Source: a virus
Reading direction: 5' to 3' (one strand)
IMG/VR virus record: IMGVR_UViG_3300034198_012226
Coordinates: 22,482-86,481 of that record
DNA length: 64,000 bases
The position numbers and the translations under genes are program-made. The notes beneath the pieces were generated by a model, which saw only the letters and a program-made list of their open reading frames with translations, was not told the origin of the DNA and ran no database searches. This document shows positions 26,163-34,566 of this stretch, piece after piece (within the stretch, counting starts at the first letter, position 1; each line of letters begins with the position of its first letter).

Positions 26163-26462
26163 TCAACGTCGTTTTGGTTCTCGCTTGGACTGGCAGTCCA
26201 CGCAGCGTATCCGGCCCATCTCCATCCGGAGGCGGGGGAGCGGCTCGCCGCAGTCGTCCTCGACGCAGTCGGGGATCGGGAAGACGCCGGTCGCTTCGTC
26301 CTTGCGCTGATAAATCCAGCCGCCCTCGCCGTCAGGGATGCGCTCAGGCTGCGACGCCTCGCGGGCACGCTTGACGTGCTCGGCGGTGTCGCGCATGGCG
26401 ATCTCGGTGCCACGGTCGATGTCGTCGGTGCGGCTCATGTCGCCGAATTCGTCCATGCTCAT
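26163..26462 (-). CDS. TraR/DksA-type zinc finger protein
   Basis: 99 residues. A helical N-terminal half is followed by PDCVEDDCGEPLP and IRCVDCQSKRE, the four-Cys zinc finger of TraR/DksA-type proteins. These bind the RNA polymerase secondary channel and change promoter response, so the phage may use it to redirect host transcription. It overlaps the diphosphohydrolase gene by 4 bases. Confidence 0.75.
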   Translation of the reverse strand: MSMDEFGDMSRTDDIDRGTEIAMRDTAEHVKRAREASQPERIPDGEGGWIYQRKDEATGVFPIPDCVEDDCGEPLPRLRMEMGRIRCVDCQSKREPKRR

Positions 26463-27133
26463 GGCTGGAACCCTCCGATGCAGGTGCCGTTGTCGGTGCC
26501 GATGCGCAGGCCACCGCTGAAGGGGATCGAGATGCCGTGGACATAGGCGTCCCTGGCCTGGACACCCGAAACGGTGTTGACGCCAGCGATGGCCGCAGCA
26601 GTGCGCTGGCCGATCTGGGAGGCGATAATGCTGCCACTGACGGTCAGACCACCAGGACCGACCTGGAAGGACATGGCGGGCTTTTCCTGGGTCACCAGGA
26701 CGTGGTCGCCGATGGTGTAGTGCTTCGGCTTGCGATCCGCATACTGGGCTTCCAGCTTCGGGATCAGGTGGTTCCAGTCGTTCAGACCGGCGACGACCTT
26801 GGTGCCATTGAACTGGCGGTCGTCAATCAGGGTGCCGCAGACCTTGGCGTCGATGATGATGGCAAGGCAGGCCAGGCAGTTGCCCAGGTGCGGGGTGCCA
26901 TCTTCAGGATCGGTCTCCTCGCCTTCCCACCACTTGTAGCCGTGGCGAATGAATGCGTCGAAGTAGATCGAGGCGTAGACCGGGGTGGCACGCCAGTTGG
27001 TGCGGCCATACTTGGTCTTGCCTGCGAACAGCGCCATAGCGCCCTGGAGGATCGCCGAGACTGGGAACAGAGCCAGGGGCGGCTTGGTGCGACCGATCAG
27101 GTCTTTGGGATTGCGTGGATCAGGGGTTGTCAT
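26459..27133 (-). CDS. dATP/dGTP diphosphohydrolase-like protein (DUF5664)
   Basis: 224 residues from ATG 27133. The N-terminal ~120 match the phage DUF5664 / dATP-dGTP diphosphohydrolase family: DLIGRTKPPLALFPVSAIL, GKTKYGRTNWR, FIRHGYKWWEGEETDPEDG and HLGNCLACLAIIIDA, an all-alpha MazG-like metal site with Glu and Asp residues. The C-terminal 60 residues are unrelated and Gly-rich. In diaminopurine phages such enzymes remove dATP or dGTP, but no PurZ is visible here. Has its own promoter and a structured leader. Confidence 0.75.
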   Translation of the reverse strand: MTTPDPRNPKDLIGRTKPPLALFPVSAILQGAMALFAGKTKYGRTNWRATPVYASIYFDAFIRHGYKWWEGEETDPEDGTPHLGNCLACLAIIIDAKVCGTLIDDRQFNGTKVVAGLNDWNHLIPKLEAQYADRKPKHYTIGDHVLVTQEKPAMSFQVGPGGLTVSGSIIASQIGQRTAAAIAGVNTVSGVQARDAYVHGISIPFSGGLRIGTDNGTCIGGFQP

Positions 27134-27149
27134 TATTTCTTCTCGTCTC

Positions 27150-27212
27150 GGGTAATAAAAATCGCGGCCGAAATTCCCGTAGGAATCGTTGCCGCGAGGA
27201 AGCATATTACCC
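27150..27212 (-). promoter_or_regulatory. Nested inverted repeats in promoter-leader region
   Basis: Three arm pairs are nested: GGGTAATA/TATTACCC (27150-27157 with 27205-27212), TCGCGG/CCGCGA (27162-27167 with 27192-27197) and ATTCC/GGAAT (27173-27177 with 27182-27186). The outer arm overlaps the -10 box. This may be an operator or a leader RNA fold controlling the diphosphohydrolase gene. Confidence 0.55.
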
Positions 27213-27231
27213 GAATTTTTCTTCAGTGCAA
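27204..27231 (-). promoter_or_regulatory. Sigma70-like promoter
   Basis: On the minus strand TTGCAC, 16-base spacer, TAATAT, about 70 bases before the diphosphohydrolase start. Confidence 0.6.
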
Positions 27232-27237
27232 GGGCTT

Positions 27238-27528
27238 TCAGCGTGTACGCCACACTCGGACGCCGTCCTGCTCGCCCTTGTCTTCCTGCCCAGGCACGAC
27301 CTCGGCCAGGCTGCGGATCGTGAAGTCCTTGCCATGGCCCTTGTCGGACTTCTTGTAGCGTGTGATGGCCGAGTTGATCGTGTTCGTGTTCGCCCCGGCG
27401 ATGAAGAACGAGTGCTCAACTTCCATCGAGTCGAACGGGTAGATCGGGCGGCGACCGCCGTGATGCGGGATCGGCGGGATGGGCACGCCGGACTGGACGA
27501 TGACCGTGCCAGCTTCGTGATTAGACAT
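27238..27528 (-). CDS. Conserved small phage protein of unknown function
   Basis: 96 residues. FDSMEVEHSFFIAGANTNTINSAITRYKKS is a pattern I associate with small uncharacterised phage proteins; the last part is polar (VVPGQEDKGEQDGVRVWRTR). It overlaps the DEDDh exonuclease gene by 8 bases. It may bind nucleic acid through the basic helix (AITRYKKSDKGHGK), which is inference. Confidence 0.65.
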   Translation of the reverse strand: MSNHEAGTVIVQSGVPIPPIPHHGGRRPIYPFDSMEVEHSFFIAGANTNTINSAITRYKKSDKGHGKDFTIRSLAEVVPGQEDKGEQDGVRVWRTR

Positions 27529-28249
27529 TCGGTTTCTCCTTCAAAATGATGTGTGGATGCAACAGCTTGACGCTGTAGGCCAGGTCGGAATCGACCCCTT
27601 CGCCATCCTGGCGCTGGAGCCACTGCCAGAACGATACAGGCACTTCTTCGAGAGGCTTGCCCTTGTACTTGGCCGAGAACGGCATGACGGCGACCCTGGT
27701 CGGCTGGTACTGATAGTCCAGCAGCTCACGGACGGTCATGCCGGTCTCGCGGACGATCAGGCGCAGGAGATCGACGGTGTCCTCGACATCATCAAGTGCC
27801 GAGTGCGAGGTGCCGTCCCGGCGACCCAGGCCGAACATGAACTTGAGCGTGGCCAGCTTGTGGTTCTCGGCCTCGGGCCAGACCTTGCGAGCCAGGCGCA
27901 AGGTGCAAAGAGCCACCGAGTTCGGCCCGAACTTGTGCTTGACCTTCGGGAAATCGAACGGCGCATTGTGGCAGACGATGATCGTATCCACACCCTCGAA
28001 ATGCCCGTCGAGCACCTGGTCGAAGTATTCGTCCAGGGTCGGCTCATTGGCGACCATCTCGTTGGTGATCCGGTGAACACCCATGGCACCGAACGAGATT
28101 TTGACCTCGGGGTCGATCAGCGAACGAAGGCGATGCACCTCGTGCAAGGTGTCTTCGTCCAGCTCAATGATGCCGATCTCACAGACACCGACAGGTTCTT
28201 CGAGGCCGGAGGTTTCGGTGTCGAGGACGACGAGCTTTTCGAGTTCCAT
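27521..28249 (-). CDS. DEDDh exonuclease with C-terminal DUF3820
   Basis: 242 residues. Exonuclease motifs: VVLDTETSG (Asp10, Glu12), CHNAPFDFPKV (~94) and HSALDDVED (~149), giving DnaQ or ExoX-type 3'-5' activity. From ~residue 188 the sequence (VMPFSAKYKGKPLEEVPVSFWQWL) is a DUF3820 domain, a frequent tail of such phage nucleases. It may proofread, or degrade host DNA. Start overlaps the groES stop by one base. Confidence 0.8.
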   Translation of the reverse strand: MELEKLVVLDTETSGLEEPVGVCEIGIIELDEDTLHEVHRLRSLIDPEVKISFGAMGVHRITNEMVANEPTLDEYFDQVLDGHFEGVDTIIVCHNAPFDFPKVKHKFGPNSVALCTLRLARKVWPEAENHKLATLKFMFGLGRRDGTSHSALDDVEDTVDLLRLIVRETGMTVRELLDYQYQPTRVAVMPFSAKYKGKPLEEVPVSFWQWLQRQDGEGVDSDLAYSVKLLHPHIILKEKPNV

Positions 28250-28512
28250 CAGCCCTCCACGACAGCCAGGATGTCGTCGCTCTGCACGACCAGGAAGTCT
28301 TCGCCTTCGACCTTGATCGACTGGCCGCTGTAGATGCCGAAGATGATGGTGTCGCCGACACCGACCTCGGTCACGCCAGCGCCAACGGCGACGATGGTGC
28401 CCTGGTCGTGCTGCTGTTTCGTCGGGGCCGACAGGATGATGCCCGAGGCGGTCTGGGTTTCAGGGGCGATGCGTTTGACGACGATGCGTCCGGCAAGTGG
28501 TTTCAGGTTCAT
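28249..28512 (-). CDS. groES: GroES-like co-chaperonin
   Basis: 87 residues, the length of bacterial GroES. LKPLAGRIVVKRI, ASGIILSA (mobile loop), GTIVAVGAG and DDILAVVEG fit throughout. No GroEL is in the window, so it probably acts with the host chaperonin, as T4 gp31 does for capsid protein. A terminator lies upstream, and a dispersed palindrome copy abuts its ribosome-binding site. Confidence 0.85.
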   Translation of the reverse strand: MNLKPLAGRIVVKRIAPETQTASGIILSAPTKQQHDQGTIVAVGAGVTEVGVGDTIIFGIYSGQSIKVEGEDFLVVQSDDILAVVEG

Positions 28513-28518
28513 TCAGGA

Positions 28519-28533
28519 CTCCAGTGAGTGTAG
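28519..28533. repeat. Dispersed 15-bp palindrome, copy F
   Basis: CTCCAGTGAGTGTAG, identical to the copy before thymidylate synthase, 7 bases upstream of the groES ATG and just after a terminator. Confidence 0.7.
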
Positions 28534-28543
28534 TGGTCAGAGA

Positions 28544-28566
28544 AAAGGCCCCACGAGGGGGCCTTT
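28544..28566 (-). terminator. Intrinsic terminator
   Basis: AAAGGCCCC, 5-base loop, GGGGCCTTTTC on the minus strand. It closes the single-gene unit at 28588-29463. Confidence 0.85.
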
Positions 28567-28587
28567 CCGTTTTACAGCAGCAGCCGA

Positions 28588-29463
28588 TTACTTGGCGTCG
28601 AAGTTGATCAGGGCGAAAGTCTTGTTGCCGCCCTTCTGCTTCGACTGGCGGCAGACGACGATGTCGCTTGCCTCGACCGTACCGCGTTGCACCTTGATGC
28701 CATGCGTCACCTGGTGGCGGGTGAACAGGGCGCGGGATTGCGGCGGCACTTGCAGCGCGACGATCTCGAAGTCTTCCGGCGCGATGTCGGCGTCGTTGGC
28801 GTAGGTCAGGAAACCGTAGATGGTCTGGTATTCCTTCAGCGCCGCGTCCTTGTAGCCGTGCAGTTCCTTCAGCTCGCCGATGTAGGCTTGAACGGACATG
28901 CCGTTGTCGTCGCCCGACGAGTCGATGGTCTTGCCGTCCAGCGAGTAGCGGACGTGCTTCTTGGCCGCTTCGTCGTCGGTGCCAGGCGAGGCCACGAAAC
29001 GAGCGTTGTACGACATGACTTCGATCTTGATGGTCTTGCCCAGGTCACGGCCGGTGTCATCGCTGAAACCATCCAGACCCACGGTCACGCGGGGGAATGT
29101 GTTGAAGTCGAGGGAACCCGGCTCGAAGACGTTTTCTTTATCCGAGAGGTGTCCGACGAATTTCTTGGAGACCGCCAGCGCGCCCTTTTCCTTGGCGATT
29201 GCAACCGCCGTGGTCGTGGCTTCCTTGACCGCTTCAGCCGATGGGCGGGTCGCCTCACGGGTGTCGGCGGCGGCGTCGGCTTCCGAGCCAGGTTCCAGGT
29301 GTGTGGTCGATGCAGGTGCCGATTCAGCGTTGTCGAGGACGGCGCCAGCCAGCACGTCAGCCGGTTTGTCCATCACTGCGGTTTCGGTACCGGCTTCCAT
29401 TTCCTCGAACTTGGTGTCGGTTGCTTGTGCTGCTGCTGCTTGGGTTTTTTTGCTCAGTGCCAT
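28588..29463 (-). CDS. Probably abundant replication-module protein, function unknown
   Basis: 291 residues from ATG 29463, which has GGAG. The first ~100 residues are Ala/Glu/Thr-rich and acidic, probably disordered. The folded part (GSLDFNTFPRVTVGLDGF, KIEVMSYNARFVASPG, AYIGELKELHGYKDAALKEY, SRALFTRHQVTHGIKVQRG) is alpha/beta and I cannot place it. A dedicated promoter, 5' stem-loop and terminator indicate high separate expression, as for a DNA-binding or annealing protein. That role is inference. Confidence 0.65.
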   Translation of the reverse strand: MALSKKTQAAAAQATDTKFEEMEAGTETAVMDKPADVLAGAVLDNAESAPASTTHLEPGSEADAAADTREATRPSAEAVKEATTTAVAIAKEKGALAVSKKFVGHLSDKENVFEPGSLDFNTFPRVTVGLDGFSDDTGRDLGKTIKIEVMSYNARFVASPGTDDEAAKKHVRYSLDGKTIDSSGDDNGMSVQAYIGELKELHGYKDAALKEYQTIYGFLTYANDADIAPEDFEIVALQVPPQSRALFTRHQVTHGIKVQRGTVEASDIVVCRQSKQKGGNKTFALINFDAK

Positions 29464-29508
29464 TTGAAGCTCCATTTAAGGTTGCATTGCCATTGTCAGT
29501 CTGCATAG

Positions 29509-29580
29509 ACGGAATGCCTATACAGTCGTAATCACGGAATGTGATCACTAAATGAACCGTTCTTTTTGGAAGTACGGTTC
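29509..29580 (-). promoter_or_regulatory. Leader with 5' stem-loop and direct repeats
   Basis: Arms GAACCGT (29554-29560) and ACGGTTC (29574-29580) form a stem that would sit at the very 5' end of the transcript. Two copies of ACGGAATG (29509 and 29534) are 25 bases apart, next to the palindrome GTGATCAC (29541-29548). Possible mRNA stabiliser and operator. Confidence 0.5.
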
Positions 29581-29589
29581 AGGGGTACT

Positions 29590-29618
29590 ACTCTAACTGC
29601 TCTATTTACGGAAGTCAA
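29590..29618 (-). promoter_or_regulatory. Strong sigma70-like promoter
   Basis: On the minus strand TTGACT, 17-base spacer, TAGAGT, upstream of the gene at 28588-29463. Confidence 0.7.
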
Positions 29619-29626
29619 CACCTGTT

Positions 29627-32473
29627 TTACCGGCGTTGTTTGAATTCTTCCACGTTGTCCTTCGCAAGGTGCGTCACGCTGAACTCGAAGACGGCGGTCG
29701 ATGCCGAATCCTTCAGCGGCGACTCGCTGCACAGGGTGTCCACTGTGCCTGGGTAGGTGGACATGGCGTTGAAGTACGCCTCGAAGCTGTCGTACAGCAC
29801 CTCCTCGCCGAGCGACCGCTTGTGCTTGACGTACTTGGTGAAGCAGTTCCGCAGGCGCAGGAACAGCGCATTGCCGTCCACCACGTAGTCCTCGCCCTCC
29901 AGGAGCTGGACGCTCTCGTTGTCGCCGTAACGCGACAGGAAAGCCATGGCGTCGAGCACCTTGGCGGCTTCGGACACGACCTTCGGGATCAAGGTCTCGG
30001 CGGTGTCGGTGACAGCTTCCTTCATCGCCCTGAAGTCGTCATCGAACTCGTTGCCGAAGACCTCGCGCATCATGAGCTGGCCGAAGTCCAAGCCGGTCAG
30101 CAGCACCGCGACGTTGTACAGCGGCCGGTCGTTGTCGTCGGCCTTGCTGCCCACCTTGGAACGCACCACCTCCATGTTCCGTTCGATCTGCTTGCGCAGG
30201 CCGTCAGGTGGCATGGCGCGGGCACCGTCGATGCAGCGGCGACCGAGCATCGACAGGTACTGGCGGTTGGCCTGGCAGTAGACGAACTTCTCGCGGCGAT
30301 CCTTCTTGCCCTCCTTGGTGATCGGCACAGCCACGCAGCGGTCAAGGATCGCGGTCTGGCTGATGATCGCCTCGCCCATGACCACCATCGGCGAGCGGTT
30401 CGAGACACGGGTCAGCATCAGCTTGCTCTGGCCGGTCGTGGAGCTGACCGAACCCTTGCCGATGGTGTCGCCGTTGTAGTTCGAGCGCAGGATGCCCTTC
30501 GACTTCTCCAGCAGGCGCTTGTCCATCTCACGCGGCTTGTACTCCTCCAGGATGAACGGCATCGAGCCGGAGCACGTCGCCATTTCCTCGAACACGAACT
30601 TGGTCGAGTCCAGGGCCGACGACATCAGCGGCTCCTGGTGGAAGTAGTGGAGCCGCGCCAGCAGCTTGATCGTCTCGGACTTGCCGGAGCCTGCCGGGCC
30701 GTACACCTGGAGGAAGGGGTACTTGTTGTACAGGTGCCGGATCATCTGGGACAGGAAGGTGGACAGCATGAAGCCGAACACCCGCGCCACCACCTCGCGC
30801 TTGTTGATCTGGAACAGGTTGCGGAAGAACTCCCGAGCCTCCTCGCTGTCCTCCAGCTCCGGTGCCATGCGCAAGTCCGTCCGGAACTGCAAGTCGTCCG
30901 TCATGCTGCCAGTCAGCCTGTAGTTGATACCCAGGCTGCTGGTGACGCCGAACTGGTCGGCCCAGATGATGTCGGTCTCGCCTGTCGGGGTGGTGACCAG
31001 GTCGATGCCCTCCCTGCGGACGGTATAGACTTGCTGATTGTTTTTCATGGTACGGACTCGGAAGATGTCGGCCAACGCGCCGATCTGGGCGTCGGTCAAA
31101 GCGATGTTGCAGCTACCTGCACTCAGTGTAAATTTCAAAAAACTGCTGCGGGATGCGAAGGCGTCCATCCCGATAATTTTCGGCCGGCTCGGGCCACCTT
31201 CGATGCTCACGTCCACTTCGTAGCCGTGGACTTCCCCGGTCACCAGGTCGAGGAGCTGCTTCGGGTTGGCCAGGCCCAGGGCCGAAGCCTTGAGCACCTG
31301 GCCATCCTTCTTGATGTAGATGCCGCTGCCGGTGACACGGATGCCCTGGGACAGCGAGAACTCCTCCTCCTCGGCCAGCACCTCGTCGCCGCCTTCCTCC
31401 TCGGCGATGGCACCCATGTCCAGGTCGGGCGCTCGCACGTCCTTGTCCATCAGGTGCTTGATGCCGCCGACCGAGAACGAGTACCCAGGGTTCCCGTTCA
31501 TGTAGGCGTACATCCTGGACAGCTCGCGGCGGCGCTTCACCGGGTTGCCGTAACGGTCGCTGTTGCCCTGGTGGTTCTGGATCAGGCCAGCGCACGCCTC
31601 CAGGAACTCGTCCTCCTTCATGTTCATCGCGTGGGCCGCGATGGCAAGTTGGGTGGCGATGGCCTGGAAGCCCACGTCGCCGTTCAGGTACTCGCCGTTC
31701 ATGACCGCCAGCAGCGTCGGGGGAATCTTCCCGCCGAAGCTGGCCAGGATGTTCTGGTCGGCCTTTGCGTTCTTCCGGCGCTTGAGGGCCTGGTCGATCT
31801 TGGTCTGGGCCTTAGCGAAGATCAGACCCAGGTCAGGGTTGTACGTCGCCGGGTTCGGCGGTGCCATGTGGCGCGGCGTCGAGCACAGCGTCTGGTACTG
31901 CTCCAGGGTCAGGTTCAGGGCCTCCTCGACCGTGATCTGTACCTTGTGGCGACCAGTGCCCTTGCCGTCCTTCTGGCGCTCGATGTTCTTGACCCGCCAC
32001 ATACGGCCCTTCTTGGCCGAGTAGATGTTCAAGTCGAGCGTGTCCACGAACAGCTCGTTGGCCATCTCGCGGTAGATCAGCGGCAGCGCAGGCATCCCGC
32101 GAGGGGGCACCTTCGACATGAACATGTTCGGGTTGAACTCGATGTGGAAGCCCCGACCGCCCGTGATGAACAGCGCGAGCTGTTCCAAGTCCACGTTCTG
32201 GTCGTCGCGCAGGTTGGCCAGCAGCTTCTTGAACTGGGCGATGACGTTCTCCGCGTCCTCGTCGTCCAGGTCAATGTAAAAAGGCCCACGATAGTGAACC
32301 TTTGCCAGCTCGTCAGCAGTCAGCTCGGTCTCGAAGCTGTTGTCGGTGTCGAGGACGGTGACGAAGGCGGGGCGCTTGTCCTTGATGACACGCTCGCGCT
32401 CGCTGGCCAAGCCCAGGAACCACTTCCCGTCGCCCTCGTGCGTCTTCTTGTATTGGAAATACCAGGTTGTCAC
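29627..32473 (-). CDS. AEP-type primase fused to superfamily 3-like helicase
   Basis: About 948 residues. GTG 32473 is chosen because GGGAGG lies just before it and it overlaps a small upstream frame; a TTG at 32506 is an alternative. The N-terminal part has the archaeo-eukaryotic primase pattern: FYIDLDDED (~68) and FITGGRGFHIEF (~108). The C-terminal ATPase has VYGPAGSGKSET (~594), then FILEEYKP and SSTTGQSKLMLTR. It should prime and unwind the phage origin. Transcribed leftward from upstream genes. Confidence 0.8.
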   Translation of the reverse strand: MTTWYFQYKKTHEGDGKWFLGLASERERVIKDKRPAFVTVLDTDNSFETELTADELAKVHYRGPFYIDLDDEDAENVIAQFKKLLANLRDDQNVDLEQLALFITGGRGFHIEFNPNMFMSKVPPRGMPALPLIYREMANELFVDTLDLNIYSAKKGRMWRVKNIERQKDGKGTGRHKVQITVEEALNLTLEQYQTLCSTPRHMAPPNPATYNPDLGLIFAKAQTKIDQALKRRKNAKADQNILASFGGKIPPTLLAVMNGEYLNGDVGFQAIATQLAIAAHAMNMKEDEFLEACAGLIQNHQGNSDRYGNPVKRRRELSRMYAYMNGNPGYSFSVGGIKHLMDKDVRAPDLDMGAIAEEEGGDEVLAEEEEFSLSQGIRVTGSGIYIKKDGQVLKASALGLANPKQLLDLVTGEVHGYEVDVSIEGGPSRPKIIGMDAFASRSSFLKFTLSAGSCNIALTDAQIGALADIFRVRTMKNNQQVYTVRREGIDLVTTPTGETDIIWADQFGVTSSLGINYRLTGSMTDDLQFRTDLRMAPELEDSEEAREFFRNLFQINKREVVARVFGFMLSTFLSQMIRHLYNKYPFLQVYGPAGSGKSETIKLLARLHYFHQEPLMSSALDSTKFVFEEMATCSGSMPFILEEYKPREMDKRLLEKSKGILRSNYNGDTIGKGSVSSTTGQSKLMLTRVSNRSPMVVMGEAIISQTAILDRCVAVPITKEGKKDRREKFVYCQANRQYLSMLGRRCIDGARAMPPDGLRKQIERNMEVVRSKVGSKADDNDRPLYNVAVLLTGLDFGQLMMREVFGNEFDDDFRAMKEAVTDTAETLIPKVVSEAAKVLDAMAFLSRYGDNESVQLLEGEDYVVDGNALFLRLRNCFTKYVKHKRSLGEEVLYDSFEAYFNAMSTYPGTVDTLCSESPLKDSASTAVFEFSVTHLAKDNVEEFKQRR
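31117..31131. repeat. Dispersed 15-bp palindrome, copy G
   Basis: CTGCACTCAGTGTAA, 13 of 15 matches, inside the primase-helicase gene, in a short stretch poorer in GC than its surroundings. Confidence 0.5.
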
Positions 32474-32535
32474 ATGCCCTCCCAGGGGGCAGGCGACATG
32501 GAGCAACCGCAGTGTGCGGTCTTGATGGCGCTCAT
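32470..32535 (-). CDS. 21-codon leader frame overlapping primase start
   Basis: MSAIKTAHCGCSMSPAPWEGM, preceded by AAGGGG. Its stop overlaps the primase GTG (ATGTGA). It includes the inverted repeat ACCGCA/TGCGGT. Likely a translational coupling or leader peptide for the primase-helicase. Confidence 0.4.
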   Translation of the reverse strand: MSAIKTAHCGCSMSPAPWEGM

Positions 32536-32545
32536 GCTGAACCCC

Positions 32546-33073
32546 TTAATTATTGATCAACGTCAGATTTACTTCTGGGTACAGCGCCCGGAAGTTCGCA
32601 GGGGTTTCCACTGCGGTGACTCCGGAGCTGTAGTAGTCGGCCTTCGACCGCACCTTGATGAGTGCTTGGAACGACATGGCCCGTTTGATACCACCGCGAA
32701 CGCTCTGGGCGTCCCAGTGGACTCGTTGTTTTGGCGGCACAGACACGAAGGCGTCGTAGTGGAACAGACGCTTCGGGATGTACGTCACAGTCATGACCTG
32801 GCGGGTGCCGAGGTCTTCCAGCGTGATCTCCGCGCCGGACTCTGCATTGGCGTGGAAACCCCGGACTTTGATCTGGGTGAGGATTTTGGGAGCGCGGTGA
32901 CCACCGGCTGCGTCGAGTCCGTCAGGCTTGTACACGACGAAGATGCGGTCGATGAAGCACTGCTCCACCTTCAGGTGCTGGAAGTCGGCGCAGACCTCGC
33001 GGTCGGGCGACTCCATGCGTTTGAACAAGTCTTCCAGCGAGGCCGCGTCGGACAGGTTAAAGGGGGAACTCAT
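32546..33073 (-). CDS. Unknown protein upstream of primase
   Basis: 175 residues from ATG 33073 with GGAG. Mixed alpha/beta: LEDLFKRMESPDREVCADFQHL, RIFVVYKPDG, QVMTVTYIPKRLFHYDAFVS. No family is evident. A promoter lies in the gap upstream, so this gene may begin the primase transcription unit. Confidence 0.65.
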   Translation of the reverse strand: MSSPFNLSDAASLEDLFKRMESPDREVCADFQHLKVEQCFIDRIFVVYKPDGLDAAGGHRAPKILTQIKVRGFHANAESGAEITLEDLGTRQVMTVTYIPKRLFHYDAFVSVPPKQRVHWDAQSVRGGIKRAMSFQALIKVRSKADYYSSGVTAVETPANFRALYPEVNLTLINN

Positions 33074-33107
33074 GCTGCATCTCCGGTCAGGTTTCTTCGA
33101 GGAAGCA

Positions 33108-33137
33108 ATTCTACGAGGAAACAAGTCCGGAGGTAAA
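33108..33137 (-). promoter_or_regulatory. Sigma70-like promoter
   Basis: On the minus strand TTTACC, 18-base spacer, TAGAAT, in the 70-base gap between the SNF2 helicase stop and the next start. Confidence 0.6.
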
Positions 33138-33143
33138 GCACAA

Positions 33144-34565
33144 TCAGCGCCCGAACAGCGCGTCCCGAATGTCCTTGTGGTTTCTTACCACACGGTTGAC
33201 CAGCTCGTCCTTCTTCATGAGGATGTCGAGCAGTCGGAGCTGGATGGTGCCCTCGGCGATCCCCACCCGGATATGCACCTTGCGCTTCTGGCCATTCCGG
33301 TACACCCGGCCCACAGCCTGCTCGAACTGGGTCGGGATCAGCGGCGCTTCCATGAACAGCACGTCCGAGCAGCAGTCCTGGAGGTTCAAGCCGTAGCCCG
33401 CCGACTGCACCTGGGCCACCAGCACCCGGCACTTCGGATCGGTCATGAAGCGGTCGATGTTCTTCTGCTGCTGACCGGCGCTGATGTCGCCGAACACGGC
33501 CACCGACCCGTGCTTCCGGGTGTGCTCGGTGACGTGGCGGCTGGTCAGCTTGTAGTTCGTGAAGATGATCAACTTCTTGTGGTGGCCACCGGCATCCAGC
33601 TCCTCCTGCTCGGCCTCCAGGTCTTCGAGTACCTGGTCGATCAGGTCGAAGCCAGCGGACAGGTTCGCCGGGTCGTCGCTGAAGTGGTCGTAGTTCATGA
33701 CCAACTGCTGGAGTGCGTGCCAGAGCCGGGTCGTCTGGGTGGCATCGAACTTGTGACCGTCCTCGTACTCCAGCAGCTTCTCCTCGGCGAGCTGGTGGTA
33801 CAGCTTCATGTGCTTGGGGTCAAGCTCATAGTGCATCGGCGAGTACGTGATGTCCGGCAGCTCGGTCAACACGTCCTCCTTCAGGATACGCACCGAGTTC
33901 ACCCGCATGTTCTTGTTGAGCATGTCGAGGTTCTTGTACGTCTGGGGAATCCCGAAGAAGTCGTAGGTATCGACGTGGATGCCTTCGTACTGCGTGTAGC
34001 TGCGGTAGATCGAGGGGGCCAGCAGCTTGACGTAAGCGTAGCCGTCCAGGATTTTGGCGAGCGGGGTGCCGGTGAGGAGCATCAGGTGGCCGGTCATGCT
34101 GAAGTCGCGCACCCGCTGATAGTTCTTCGACTCGTAGTTCTTGACGGCGGTCGCCTCGTCGGCGATGACGCAAGTCCTCTCGTGGTCGAAGGCCATGCAG
34201 ATGCGGTCGTAATCCCGCTTGAAGATGTCGTAGCTCATCAGGATGAAGTCGGTCTCGAACGTCATCGCTGCGCGCTTCTTCGGCGACCCGGCGTAGATCA
34301 TCGCCGTGACACCTCGGATGCTCTTGAGCCAACGGTACCAGGCCATCAGCAGGATCGGCGGCATCAGCACGATCACCCTGTCGATCTCCCCAACCTCCTT
34401 CTTGTAGAGGGCGCTGACAGTGGACGTTGCCGTCTTGCCTACACCGACTGCAAGGTAGTGCCCGGTCTTCTGCCGTGGGGCCAAAGCATCGACCGTCTGG
34501 ATTTGATAACCGTAGAGGGTGAAAGGCAAGCCGTACCGGCTCGCCACGAGTTCATAGGGGGTCAT
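33144..34565 (-). CDS. SNF2-family DNA helicase
   Basis: 473 residues. Motif I VGVGKTATS (~42), motif II CVIADEATAVKN (~135), motif III LLTGTPL, and the C-terminal lobe with IIFTNYK, QVQSAGYGLNLQ and motif VI QAVGRVYRNGQK (~422). Size and motifs fit the compact phage SF2/SNF2 helicases such as those acting in recombination and replication restart. GAGG precedes the ATG. A weak copy of the dispersed palindrome lies at 34439. Confidence 0.85.
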   Translation of the reverse strand: MTPYELVASRYGLPFTLYGYQIQTVDALAPRQKTGHYLAVGVGKTATSTVSALYKKEVGEIDRVIVLMPPILLMAWYRWLKSIRGVTAMIYAGSPKKRAAMTFETDFILMSYDIFKRDYDRICMAFDHERTCVIADEATAVKNYESKNYQRVRDFSMTGHLMLLTGTPLAKILDGYAYVKLLAPSIYRSYTQYEGIHVDTYDFFGIPQTYKNLDMLNKNMRVNSVRILKEDVLTELPDITYSPMHYELDPKHMKLYHQLAEEKLLEYEDGHKFDATQTTRLWHALQQLVMNYDHFSDDPANLSAGFDLIDQVLEDLEAEQEELDAGGHHKKLIIFTNYKLTSRHVTEHTRKHGSVAVFGDISAGQQQKNIDRFMTDPKCRVLVAQVQSAGYGLNLQDCCSDVLFMEAPLIPTQFEQAVGRVYRNGQKRKVHIRVGIAEGTIQLRLLDILMKKDELVNRVVRNHKDIRDALFGR

Positions 34566-34566
34566 T

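Noticed and set aside
29636-33136. 1166-codon open frame on the plus strand
   Set aside because: It is the antisense shadow of the primase-helicase and neighbour; GC-rich codon bias keeps the opposite frame open.
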